NCBI GenBank assembly: GCA_963843365.1
Contig: CAWJKG010000001.1
Coordinates: 248,001-312,000 of the forward strand
Direction of reading: 5' to 3'
DNA: 64,000 nucleotides
Origin: Bog-473 sp963843365
GTDB lineage: Bacteria; Actinomycetota; Acidimicrobiia; Acidimicrobiales; RAAP-2
Shown here: one piece after another, positions 9,544 to 17,629 of the stretch
Numbering within the stretch: the stretch's first letter is position 1
Layout: every line of letters begins with the position of its first letter
Translations under genes and position numbers: made by a program
The notes under the pieces: model-generated
Databases searched by the model: none
Seen by the model: the letters and a program-made list of their open reading frames with translations, nothing else
Told to the model about the DNA's origin: nothing

Positions 9544-10879
9544 TGAGCCACCCGCCTGAACTCAGTACGTTCTCTTCGGCGAGGACCGCATCGCCTACCA
9601 GGTCTTCGGTGATGGCGACGTAGACGTAGTCTGGCTTTCGGATTCGTCCGAGTGCATCGATCTTCGGTGGGACTGGCCGCCCTACGTCGAGTTGCTCGAT
9701 TGGCTGGCCGCCAGAGCCCGGGTCATCACATTCGACGGACGAGGACACGGTGCGTCCGATCCTCCATCAGGAGTGGGGCTTCCTCCATGGGAGCGATTGG
9801 CAGACGACGCGCGAACCGTGTTGGACGAGGTCGGATCGGAGGCGGCGGTGCTCGCCGGATCGACCGATTCGGGGCCTGCCGCGATCCTCTTTGCGGCAAC
9901 GCACCCGTCGCGCACGTCAGGGTTGATTCTTTCCGACACCCAAGCCGGTTCTGTGGCGACACCCGATGACCCAGGCGCGATGTCGGAACTGGACGTGACC
10001 GCGTTGGCAGAGTTCATCGTCGGCGCCTGGGGGAAGCCGAGCCTGGGTGAGTACTTGTTTCCCGACCTTGTGGAGCGAGATCCATCCTTCGGTCCTTGGT
10101 TCGCCAGGTCGCAGCGGTTGGCGATGACACCCACCATGGCGGCCCGGGAGTTTTCCCACTTCACGGACGTGCGCGACGCGCTGTCATCGGTGAGAGTTCC
10201 AACCCTCGTGATTCACAACGAGGGGTTCGAGGCGATGCCGGTCGAACATGGGCTCTACATTGCTGAGCACATTGCGGGTGCGCGGTTCGCCCGCCTCCCG
10301 GGGAGGGACGCATGGCCTTACGTCGGGTCTAGCCGAGACGAGTGTCTGCGCCAGATTGAAGCTTTCTTGAGTGGCCTCACCTCCGCTGCCGTTTCCGACC
10401 GGGCGCTCGCAGCCATCTTGTTTACGGACATCGTTGGATCGACGGAACGGGCTTCGGAAGTCGGCGACCCGGCGTGGCGGAACCTTCTGGAGACCCACGA
10501 CGCCCTCGCCCGAACCCTCGTTGGCCAATACCAGGGACGAATCGTAAAAACGACCGGCGATGGGATCTTGGCCACGTTCGACGGTCCCGGACGAGCCATC
10601 CGCTGCGCGGGGGCCTTAGGCGATGCTCTCAGACCGCTTGGCCTGGAAATCCGAGCTGGCCTCCACACCGGAGAGGTTGAGATCCGGGAAGCAGACATCG
10701 CTGGGATCGGGGTCCACATCGCGGCGCGCGTCCTCGCTTCGGCCTTACCTGGTGAACTGTGGGTTTCGGCTGCGGTCCCGATGCTCGTGGCCGGATCGGG
10801 GTTCGAGTTCGATGATCAAGGCGAACACGACCTCAAAGGCGTCCCGGGTTCGTGGCGGCTCTACTCGGTGAGGGGCTGA
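9544..10879 (+). CDS. Alpha/beta-hydrolase-fold protein with C-terminal nucleotide cyclase domain (frameshifted start)
   Basis: Codons from ATG 9544 read MSHPPE and then shift by one base near 9560 into TQYVLFGEDRIAYQVFGDGD, the usual start of this two-domain family. Without the shift the first usable start would be the TTG at 9692, which would cut into the hydrolase fold. Residues ~1-280 are hydrolase-like, but the nucleophile elbow reads LAGSTDSGP where relatives have Ser (GVSEGGP); here the Ser is Thr. Residues ~290-440 are a class III cyclase domain with both metal sites (LFTDIVGST, TTGDGILATF); the usual Asn is His (VHIAARV), a variant seen in many such proteins. DNA here is visibly less GC-rich than its neighbours, suggesting acquisition. 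The family is related to mycobacterial Rv1900c-type proteins. Confidence 0.75.
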
Positions 10880-11049
10880 ACGACCGGAAACGCTCAGTCG
10901 TGTATCGAGGTGGACCGGACTATGGGTGCCGTTGTCGAGCGTCTCTTGGTCACGAGGGGGTATCGCAGCGGTTCGGGGGCAGGGCGGCGAAACCATCCCC
11001 GGGGCCTGTGGGCGCGATCTGACCGCCTCGGAGCGACCGTTCACCGACG

Positions 11050-12342
11050 ATGAGAGATCGCATGCCCAAGTTGCCGGCACACCAGGTGACGACGCGGAAT
11101 CTCGGGGCGGCATACCCGTTCATCGCGGAGGCTGGGCTCGGACGACGCGGGGTCGTGATCGGTGACGACCTGCTCGGTGGCTCCTTCGTGTTCGACCCCT
11201 TCGAGCTCTACGCGGCGGGAGCCATAAGCAACCCGAACATGGTGGTGTTCGGGCAGATCGGCCGCGGCAAGAGCGCGTTCGTCAAGACGTTCCTGTGGCG
11301 CCAGGCCGTGTTCGGGCGGCGGGCCTGGGTCGTCGATCCCAAGGGTGAGTACGGCGACCTCGCCGACGCCTGGGGTGTCCGCCCGGTGGCGCTCCGCCCC
11401 GGAGGCGCCATCCGGCTCAATCCCCTCGACCCGGGACCCGACCCCGACGACGAGGCCGGACCCGACGCGGGCGGGCGTAGGCGGATGGAACTTCTTTCCT
11501 CGCTGGCGAGCGCCTGTCTCGGGCGATCGCTGGTGCCACGCGAGCGTGCAGCCCTGGCCGCCGCGCTGGGCGAGGTCACCCGCACCACCAGCGTCCCCAC
11601 CGTGCCCGTGGTGGTGGAGGCGCTGCTGACGCCCACCCCTGACGCCGCCCGCTCGCTGCGGACCGAGCAGCGCGCGCTCCTCGAAGACGGGCGGGACGTC
11701 GCGCTGGAGCTGCGGCGGCTCGTCCACGGGGACCTCCGCGGCATGTTCGACGGCCCGACAACCGCTGGTCTGGACCTCTCCGCGCCCCTTGTCGTGCTCG
11801 ACCTCTCCGCGCTCTATTCGTCTGCCGCGTTGGGGGTCCTGATGGCCTGCGCCACCGCCTGGCTCCAAGCAGCCTTGGCCCGCACGGCTGTCGACGGGAA
11901 GGGCCGGACGTCCGCTCGCGGACGCCTCTTTCTCGTGGTGGACGAGGCCTGGGCGATTCTGTCCAACCTGGGGGTGGCCCGCTGGCTGCAGTCCTCCTGG
12001 AAGCTCTCCCGCGCCTTCGGCGTGTCGAACGTCGCGGTGCTGCACCGCGTAACCGATCTCCGTTCCGTGGGCGCATCGGACTCCGAGCAGGTGGCGCTGG
12101 CCCAAGGTCTCCTGTCGGATTCGGAGACCCGCGTGGTCTACGCACAGTCGCCCGGCGAGCTCGAGGCGGCGTCGGAGTTGCTGTCGCTGTCGTCAACGGA
12201 AACCGATTTGCTCCCGCAACTCCGGCGGGGCATCGCGTTGTGGAAGGTGGGCCAGCGCTCCTTCCTGGTGCAACACCGTCTCAGCGCCATCGAGCGCACC
12301 ATGGTGGACACCGATGCCGCCATGACGGCCAGGGCCCTGTGA
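11050..12342 (+). CDS. VirB4-like type IV secretion ATPase
   Basis: A 430-aa cytoplasmic ATPase of the VirB4/TraC/TraG-type group that energises DNA-transfer machines. Walker A is GQIGRGKS at residues 68-75 and Walker B is LFLVVDEAWAIL near residue 295. Motifs around SNVAVLHRVTDL and SDSETRVVYAQSPGELEAA are typical of the C-terminal RecA-like domain. The protein is shorter than classical VirB4 and matches the compact actinobacterial form found next to SCO6880 genes. The ATG at 11050 is supported by the conserved upstream similarity to the broken copy at 6320. The stop overlaps the GTG of the coupling-protein gene, so the two are translationally coupled. Confidence 0.85.
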   Translation: MRDRMPKLPAHQVTTRNLGAAYPFIAEAGLGRRGVVIGDDLLGGSFVFDPFELYAAGAISNPNMVVFGQIGRGKSAFVKTFLWRQAVFGRRAWVVDPKGEYGDLADAWGVRPVALRPGGAIRLNPLDPGPDPDDEAGPDAGGRRRMELLSSLASACLGRSLVPRERAALAAALGEVTRTTSVPTVPVVVEALLTPTPDAARSLRTEQRALLEDGRDVALELRRLVHGDLRGMFDGPTTAGLDLSAPLVVLDLSALYSSAALGVLMACATAWLQAALARTAVDGKGRTSARGRLFLVVDEAWAILSNLGVARWLQSSWKLSRAFGVSNVAVLHRVTDLRSVGASDSEQVALAQGLLSDSETRVVYAQSPGELEAASELLSLSSTETDLLPQLRRGIALWKVGQRSFLVQHRLSAIERTMVDTDAAMTARAL

Positions 12343-13805
12343 CTGCGCTCACCTCGCTCGTCCTGCCGCTGGGCCTGGGTGGGGCACTCTGCGCGGGCAT
12401 TGCGCAGACGGGAGGAGCCTTGCGGGATCGGGGCCACCGCGTGGGCTCGACGACGCCCAGGGGCGCACGGTGGGCCCGACGACGCGACCTGCGGGCGCTG
12501 GTCCTGGCGGGCGGCACCCTCCCCTCGGGACGCCTTCGCCTCGGCGTTCTGCCCGGACTGGCCCGCCGCACCAGCCTGGCGGCCGAGACGGCACAGTCCC
12601 TGGTGGTGGTCGGTCCCACGCAGAGCGGCAAGACCACGAGCCTCGCCGTGCCGGCGATTTTGGCCTGGCGCGGACCCGTCGTGGCCGCCAGCGTGAAGAG
12701 CGACCTGCTCCGCCACACGCTGGGGACGCGGGCGCGCCACGGTCAGGTGTGGTGCATCGACCCCACCGGCAGCACCGGGGCACGGGTGAGCACCTGGTCG
12801 CCGCTCACCCGCTGCGGACAGTGGCGCGAGGCCAGCGCGGTCGCGACCGCGCTCTGCGAGGCCGCCAAGGGGGAAGGCACCACGGCAGACGGCGAGTTCT
12901 GGTACGCCACGGCGGCGAAGCTTCTGGCTCCGCTGTTCGTCGCCGCCGCGCTCGATCGTCGCACCATGACCGACGTGGTGCGCTGGGTCGACACGCAGGA
13001 GGCCGGGGAGGTGGCCGCCATCCTCGAGCGGTCCGCACCACCCGAGGTGCTGCACGCGGCGGAGGCAACCTGGTGCCGGGACGAGCGCACGCGCAGCTCC
13101 ATCTACACGACCGCCGAGACCGTGCTCGCCCCGTTTGCCCACCCTCCGGCCGGGCCGCCGCCGGTCGGCGCATTCGAGCCCGACCACCTGCTGGCAGGCC
13201 CCCACACGCTGTACCTCTGTGCACCCGCCCACGACCAGCGCCGCCTGCGGGGGTACTTCACCGCGCTCACGCAGACCGTCCTGGCCCGTGCGTTCGCCCA
13301 GGCCACGAAGTCGGGCCGCGCGCTCGATCCGCCGCTCCTGGTGGTCCTGGACGAGGCGGCCCACATTGCGCCGCTGCCGGAACTCGACGGCTTGGCCGCC
13401 ACCTGCGCCTCGCACGGGATTCAGATCGTGACCGTCTGGCAGGACCTGGCCCAGGTGCGGAGCCGCTACGGCGCCCGCGCCCCGACCGTGCTCAACAACC
13501 ACCGGGCGAAGCTCTTCCTCCCTGGCATCGCCGATCCCGACACGCTCGACTACGCCAGCCGTCTCATCGGAGACGAGGACGCGCCCCATCCATCCGTCAC
13601 CCGCGATCCCACCGGCCGACGCTCGACCACGTCGACGACGGCGCCGCGCCGGCTGCTGCCGCCCGAGGCGCTGCGCTGCCTGCCGCGGGGGAGGGCAGTC
13701 CTGGTCTACGGGACCCTGCCCCCGGCCCGGCTGCAGCTCCAGCCCTGGTGGAAGACGACGCCGCGGCGCCGCCGGCGCCGGTCCGGCGGTACACCTCACG
13801 GTTGA
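12339..13805 (+). CDS. VirD4/TraG-type coupling protein
   Basis: A 488-aa P-loop ATPase that would bring substrate DNA or protein to the type IV channel. The GTG at 12339 overlaps the VirB4 stop by four bases. An N-terminal hydrophobic segment could anchor it in the membrane. Walker A is GPTQSGKT near residue 94, Walker B is LLVVLDEAAHI near residue 335, and a TraG-like block TVWQDLAQVRSRYGARA follows, with VLNNHRAKLFLPGIAD as the third motif. The C-terminus is a short Arg-rich tail. No relaxase, origin of transfer or integrase is seen in the window, so whether the locus is mobile or a resident secretion system cannot be told. Confidence 0.85.
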   Translation: MTALTSLVLPLGLGGALCAGIAQTGGALRDRGHRVGSTTPRGARWARRRDLRALVLAGGTLPSGRLRLGVLPGLARRTSLAAETAQSLVVVGPTQSGKTTSLAVPAILAWRGPVVAASVKSDLLRHTLGTRARHGQVWCIDPTGSTGARVSTWSPLTRCGQWREASAVATALCEAAKGEGTTADGEFWYATAAKLLAPLFVAAALDRRTMTDVVRWVDTQEAGEVAAILERSAPPEVLHAAEATWCRDERTRSSIYTTAETVLAPFAHPPAGPPPVGAFEPDHLLAGPHTLYLCAPAHDQRRLRGYFTALTQTVLARAFAQATKSGRALDPPLLVVLDEAAHIAPLPELDGLAATCASHGIQIVTVWQDLAQVRSRYGARAPTVLNNHRAKLFLPGIADPDTLDYASRLIGDEDAPHPSVTRDPTGRRSTTSTTAPRRLLPPEALRCLPRGRAVLVYGTLPPARLQLQPWWKTTPRRRRRRSGGTPHG

Positions 13806-13896
13806 GCCGCCGGGTCTCCCGCACCCGAACCCGCCTTGCCCAGCCCGGCAGGCCTTCCGTAGTGTCGCCCAGGGACTTCAGAGGAAGGGGCGCAAC

Positions 13897-15357
13897 ATGA
13901 CCACGGGCGAAGTGCGCATGCTCATCGACGGCGAACTCGTCGAGGCGTCGTCGGGCAAGCGGTTCGACAACATCAATCCGGCGACGGAAGAGGTGCTGGG
14001 CGAGGTGGCCGACGCCTCGGCCGAGGACATGCAGCGGGCCATCGACTCCTCCCGGCGCGCCTTCGACGAGACGGACTGGTCGACCAACCACGCGCTCCGC
14101 ACGCGTTGCCTCGAGCAGCTGCAGGCCGCGCTCGAGGCCGAGCGCGAGGCGTTCCGCGAGGAGATCGTGGCCGAGGTCGGCTCGCCGCGGATGATGACGT
14201 TCGCGGCGCAGGTGGACTGGCCGATCGACGAGGCCCTGGGTTGGCCGACCAAGATGATCGACGAGTTCCAGTGGGAGCGCTCCCTGCCCAACTCCGAGAT
14301 GATGGGGATGAAGAGCCGGCGCGGCGTCATCAAGGAGCCGATGGGCGTGATCGGCGCCATCGTGCCGTGGAACTACCCGCTCGAGGTCACGCTCAACAAG
14401 CTGGGCCCGATTCTGGCGACGGGCAACACGATGGTCCTCAAGCCGGCGCCCGACACACCGTGGAACGCCACGCGCCTCGGTCGCCTCATTGCCGAGAAGA
14501 CGGACATCCCGGCCGGCGTGGTCAACATCGTCACCTCTTCGGACCACCTCGTCGGCGAGGAGCTCACCCTCTCGCCCAAGGTGGACCTGATCTCCTTCAC
14601 GGGATCGACCGCCACCGGCAAGCGGATCATGGAGAAGGGCGCCGCCACCCTGAAGCGGGTCTTCCTGGAGCTGGGCGGCAAGTCGGCGATGATCGTGCTG
14701 GACGACGCCGACTTCGCGTCGACCGTGCCGATGGCCTCCATGGTGTGCGTGCACGCCGGGCAGGGGTGCGCCATGCAGAGCCGGCTCCTGCTGCCACGGT
14801 CGCGCTACGACGAAGGTGTCGAGCTCGTGACCGCCGGCATGGCCGCAGTTCCCTACGGTGACCCCACGAGCGACGAGGTCCTCATGGGTCCGGTCGTCAG
14901 CGCCAAACAGCGCGACCGCGTGCTGGGCTACATCGCCAAGGGCCAAGAGGAAGGCGCCAAGCTCGTCTTCGGCGGCGGCCGCCCGGCCCACTTGCCCAAG
15001 GGATGGTTCGTCGAGCCGACACTGTTCGTCGACGTGGACAACTCCATGACCATCGCCCAGGAGGAGATCTTCGGGCCCGTCCTCGTCGTCATCCCCTACG
15101 AGGACGACGACGATGCCGTCCGCATCGCCAACGAGAGCACGTACGGCCTCTCCGGCGGCGTCGTCTCGGCGTCCGAGGAGCGCGGGACGGCCATCGCCCG
15201 GCGTATCCGCACCGGCTCCATCAGCGTCAACGGCGGCATGTGGTACGGCGCCGACTCGCCCTACGGCGGGTACAAGGACAGCGGCATCGGCCGGCAGTGC
15301 GGCATCGAGGGGCTCGAGCAGTATCTGGAAACCAAGGCGATCGCCTGGCCGGGCTGA
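13897..15357 (+). CDS. NAD(P)-dependent aldehyde dehydrogenase
   Basis: A 486-aa member of the aldehyde dehydrogenase superfamily, oxidising an aldehyde to the acid. The catalytic Cys is at residue 291 (HAGQGC), the general-base Glu at 258 (LELGGKS), the nucleotide loop is FTGSTATG, and PWNYP and EEIFGPV are the other family blocks. The ATG at 13897 has a GAGGAAGGGG ribosome site. It is the first of three such genes within 5.3 kb and begins the catabolic part of the window, 91 bp after the coupling-protein gene. The substrate is not predictable. It runs convergent with the isochorismatase-like gene, with a 13-bp gap. Confidence 0.9.
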   Translation: MTTGEVRMLIDGELVEASSGKRFDNINPATEEVLGEVADASAEDMQRAIDSSRRAFDETDWSTNHALRTRCLEQLQAALEAEREAFREEIVAEVGSPRMMTFAAQVDWPIDEALGWPTKMIDEFQWERSLPNSEMMGMKSRRGVIKEPMGVIGAIVPWNYPLEVTLNKLGPILATGNTMVLKPAPDTPWNATRLGRLIAEKTDIPAGVVNIVTSSDHLVGEELTLSPKVDLISFTGSTATGKRIMEKGAATLKRVFLELGGKSAMIVLDDADFASTVPMASMVCVHAGQGCAMQSRLLLPRSRYDEGVELVTAGMAAVPYGDPTSDEVLMGPVVSAKQRDRVLGYIAKGQEEGAKLVFGGGRPAHLPKGWFVEPTLFVDVDNSMTIAQEEIFGPVLVVIPYEDDDDAVRIANESTYGLSGGVVSASEERGTAIARRIRTGSISVNGGMWYGADSPYGGYKDSGIGRQCGIEGLEQYLETKAIAWPG

Positions 15358-15370
15358 GCCGGGGTGGCCG

Positions 15371-15964
15371 CTAGGCCGCCCACTCCGCCAACAGCTCGTC
15401 CGTGGTGGCGAGCCGGGCCACGAAGGCCAGGCTGTGCCGGAGCATCGACGCGTGGTGTTCCGGCGGCGTGCCGACCGAGGCGTCGGTGGGCACCGTGACG
15501 TCGAAGTCCTCGTCGGCCGCGCCCACCGCCACGAGAGGCACGGCCAGGTTGGTCGACACGCCGGCCACGACGATCTGCTCCATGCCCATATTGCGGAGCA
15601 TGGCGAGGACCTCCGTGCGGTACACCGGCGAGATGCCCTGGTGCCGCTCGAGCACCAGGTCGTCGGTGCCCACGCCGATCTCCGGCACGATCTCGAGGGC
15701 CTCGCTCGAGGCGCGCCAGTCCGCGGTCGAGGCCGTGGCCCGCACGATCGGCGAGCGCTGGCTGGCGGTGCGGCCCCCGGCCAGGGGCCGGTAGGTCAGG
15801 TGCACCACCTGTACGCCGGCGCGGCGTGCGCCGTCGGCGAGACGCGCCATGGCGGCGACGGCGGGCTGGGCCGCGGCGGCCAGCGCGGGGAGCACCGACA
15901 GATCGCCGATGACGCCGCGCTGGCACTCCACGAACAGCAGCGCCGTGGTGCGGGGGCTGCTCAT
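15371..15964 (-). CDS. Isochorismatase-like hydrolase without the usual catalytic Cys
   Basis: A 197-aa single-domain protein of the isochorismatase/cysteine-hydrolase fold. The conserved C-terminal block reads VVAGVSTNLAVPLVAVGA, where cysteine hydrolases have TNxCV; the Cys is Ala here. The N-terminal catalytic Asp position (usually VIDxQ) reads FVECQRGV, so Asp is replaced by Glu. True isochorismatases also lack the Cys, so the protein may still be a hydrolase using another mechanism, or it may only bind a ligand. Start ATG at 15964. It is followed on the same strand, 19 bp upstream, by the aldehyde dehydrogenase 15984-17474, so the two probably form an operon. Confidence 0.75.
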   Translation of the reverse strand: MSSPRTTALLFVECQRGVIGDLSVLPALAAAAQPAVAAMARLADGARRAGVQVVHLTYRPLAGGRTASQRSPIVRATASTADWRASSEALEIVPEIGVGTDDLVLERHQGISPVYRTEVLAMLRNMGMEQIVVAGVSTNLAVPLVAVGAADEDFDVTVPTDASVGTPPEHHASMLRHSLAFVARLATTDELLAEWAA

Positions 15965-15983
15965 CCGGTCGGTGCGCAGTCGC

Positions 15984-17474
15984 TCAGTCGGTGTACTGCG
16001 CCGGGCGCCCCTCGAGGATGACCGTCTTCGTCTCGAGGAAGGGGAGCAGTCCCTCCGTCCCGCCCTCGCGGCCGATCCCGGACTGCTTGAAGCCGCCGAA
16101 CGAGATGCCGAAGTCGGTGCGGAAGGCGTTGTGGCCCACCGTGCCCGAGCGGAGCTGGCGGGCGACGTCCCGCGCCCGCTCGACGTCGTTGGTGAACACC
16201 GACGCGTTGAGCCCGTAGATCGTGTCGTTGGCGATGGCGATGGCCTGTTCCTCGTCCTTGGCCGGGATGACACTCAGGACGGGTCCGAAGATCTCCTCCT
16301 GGGCGATGGTGGACGAGTTGTCGACGTTGCCGAACACCGTCGGCTCGATGAACCAGCCGCGGTCGAGGTGGTCCGGCCGGCCGCCACCCGTGGCGAGTGT
16401 GGCGCCCTCGGCGAGCCCCTTGGCGATGTAGCCCTCGACCCGGTCGCGCTGACGCTCGGCCACCAACGGGCCCATCTGGGTCTGGGCATCGAAGGGGTCG
16501 CCCACCTGCACCTGGGAGAAGGTGCCGGCAAGGGCCTCGACGAGCTCATCGTGCCGGTTCTGCGTGACCACGATGCGGGTCAGCGACGAGCAGACCTGAC
16601 CGGCCAGGAAGCACTCGGCGCGGGCGAGCGTGGCGGCGGCCGTCGCCAGGTCCATGTCGTCGAGGATGACCGCGGCGGACTTGCCGCCGAGCTCCAGGGT
16701 GCAGCGCGCGATCCGCTCCCCGCAGAGGGAGGCGATGCGCCGACCGGCCGCCGTGGAGCCGGTGAAAGTGATTTTGTCGACGCGGGGATCGCGGACGACG
16801 AGCTCGGACACCTCGCGGTCCGCCGTCACCACGTTGAGGACGCCCGGTGGGAGCCCGACCGCCTCGGCGACCTCCGCCACGACGTAGGCCTCACCCGGTG
16901 CCTCCGGCGAAGCCTTGAGCACGACGGTGCAGCCGGCGAGCAGGGCCGGAGCGATCTTGTAGGTGATCAGGCTCAACGGGGCGTTCCAGGGGATGATCGC
17001 CCCCACCACTCCGACCGGCTCGCGGACGAGCAGGCCGAACTCGCCGCCCATGCTCGGCCGGGCCTCCTCTTCGAAGGGGAAGGTGTCGGCGAGGCCGGCG
17101 TAGTACTCGAAGGTGCCCGCGGCCCCGGCCACGGACGCGGTGGCGATGAAATGGAGCACGCCGGACTCCCGGGGCCAGATCTGGCCGATGTCCTCGGCGC
17201 GCTTCTGCAGCTCCGTGGAGATGGCGCGCAGGTACTCCGCCCGCTGCCCGTGCGTCATGCGCGGCCAGGGTCCCTGGTCGAAGGCCTGTCGGGCCGCCCC
17301 GACGGCGCGGGCGACGTCGGCCTCCTGCGCCTCGGCGACGCTGAAGAAGTGCTGCTCGGTCGCGGAGTCGATCACGTCGATGACGGCGTCGGTGGAGGGC
17401 TTGACCCACTCCCCCCCGATGAAGAAGCGATCCGCGTGACGCAGGGGCGCACTGATTTCGTTGGTGAGGGCCAT
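15984..17474 (-). CDS. Aldehyde dehydrogenase, geranial/terpenoid-aldehyde type
   Basis: A 496-aa aldehyde dehydrogenase. The catalytic Cys lies in FLAGQVCSSLTR, the general base in LELGGKSA, the NAD loop in FTGSTAAG, and PWNAPLSL is the active-site block. The N-terminal sequence (DRFFIGGEWVKPS) and C-terminal end (SGIGREGGTEGLLPFLETKT) resemble enzymes acting on geranial and other hydrophobic aldehydes; this is a resemblance, not proof. Start ATG at 17474. It is transcribed away from the third aldehyde dehydrogenase (17630) across a 155-bp divergent gap that holds inverted repeats and a copy of the recurrent dyad. Confidence 0.88.
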   Translation of the reverse strand: MALTNEISAPLRHADRFFIGGEWVKPSTDAVIDVIDSATEQHFFSVAEAQEADVARAVGAARQAFDQGPWPRMTHGQRAEYLRAISTELQKRAEDIGQIWPRESGVLHFIATASVAGAAGTFEYYAGLADTFPFEEEARPSMGGEFGLLVREPVGVVGAIIPWNAPLSLITYKIAPALLAGCTVVLKASPEAPGEAYVVAEVAEAVGLPPGVLNVVTADREVSELVVRDPRVDKITFTGSTAAGRRIASLCGERIARCTLELGGKSAAVILDDMDLATAAATLARAECFLAGQVCSSLTRIVVTQNRHDELVEALAGTFSQVQVGDPFDAQTQMGPLVAERQRDRVEGYIAKGLAEGATLATGGGRPDHLDRGWFIEPTVFGNVDNSSTIAQEEIFGPVLSVIPAKDEEQAIAIANDTIYGLNASVFTNDVERARDVARQLRSGTVGHNAFRTDFGISFGGFKQSGIGREGGTEGLLPFLETKTVILEGRPAQYTD

Positions 17475-17523
17475 TCCGTCTCCAATCGTGAGGTCGATCT
17501 CCCGTCACCGTATCGCTGGTGGA

Positions 17524-17554
17524 GGCGGGCGGCACCCGCCGGAATCGGTCCGGC
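17524..17554. repeat. Two adjacent inverted repeats in a divergent promoter region
   Basis: GGCGGG/CCCGCC with a 5-nt loop (17524-17540) and GCCGGA/TCCGGC with a 5-nt loop (17538-17554) lie back to back between the divergent aldehyde dehydrogenase genes. They could be operator half-sites or transcript hairpins; no family is recognised. Confidence 0.35.
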
Positions 17555-17593
17555 GGTCCCGGCGCGGCCCGGCCCGAAGATCGATACTGTGCT

Positions 17594-17611
17594 CACAGAG
17601 TGTCCTCAATA
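17594..17611 (+). promoter_or_regulatory. Recurrent dyad site 1 (GTGTCC core), upstream of aldehyde dehydrogenase
   Basis: CACAGAGTGTCCTCAATA matches 12 of 18 positions of the dyad AATAGAGTATACTCTATT seen elsewhere in the window. It lies 19 nt before the ATG at 17630. It is one of the weaker copies. Confidence 0.4.
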
Positions 17612-17629
17612 GGAAAGGGACGACAGCAC

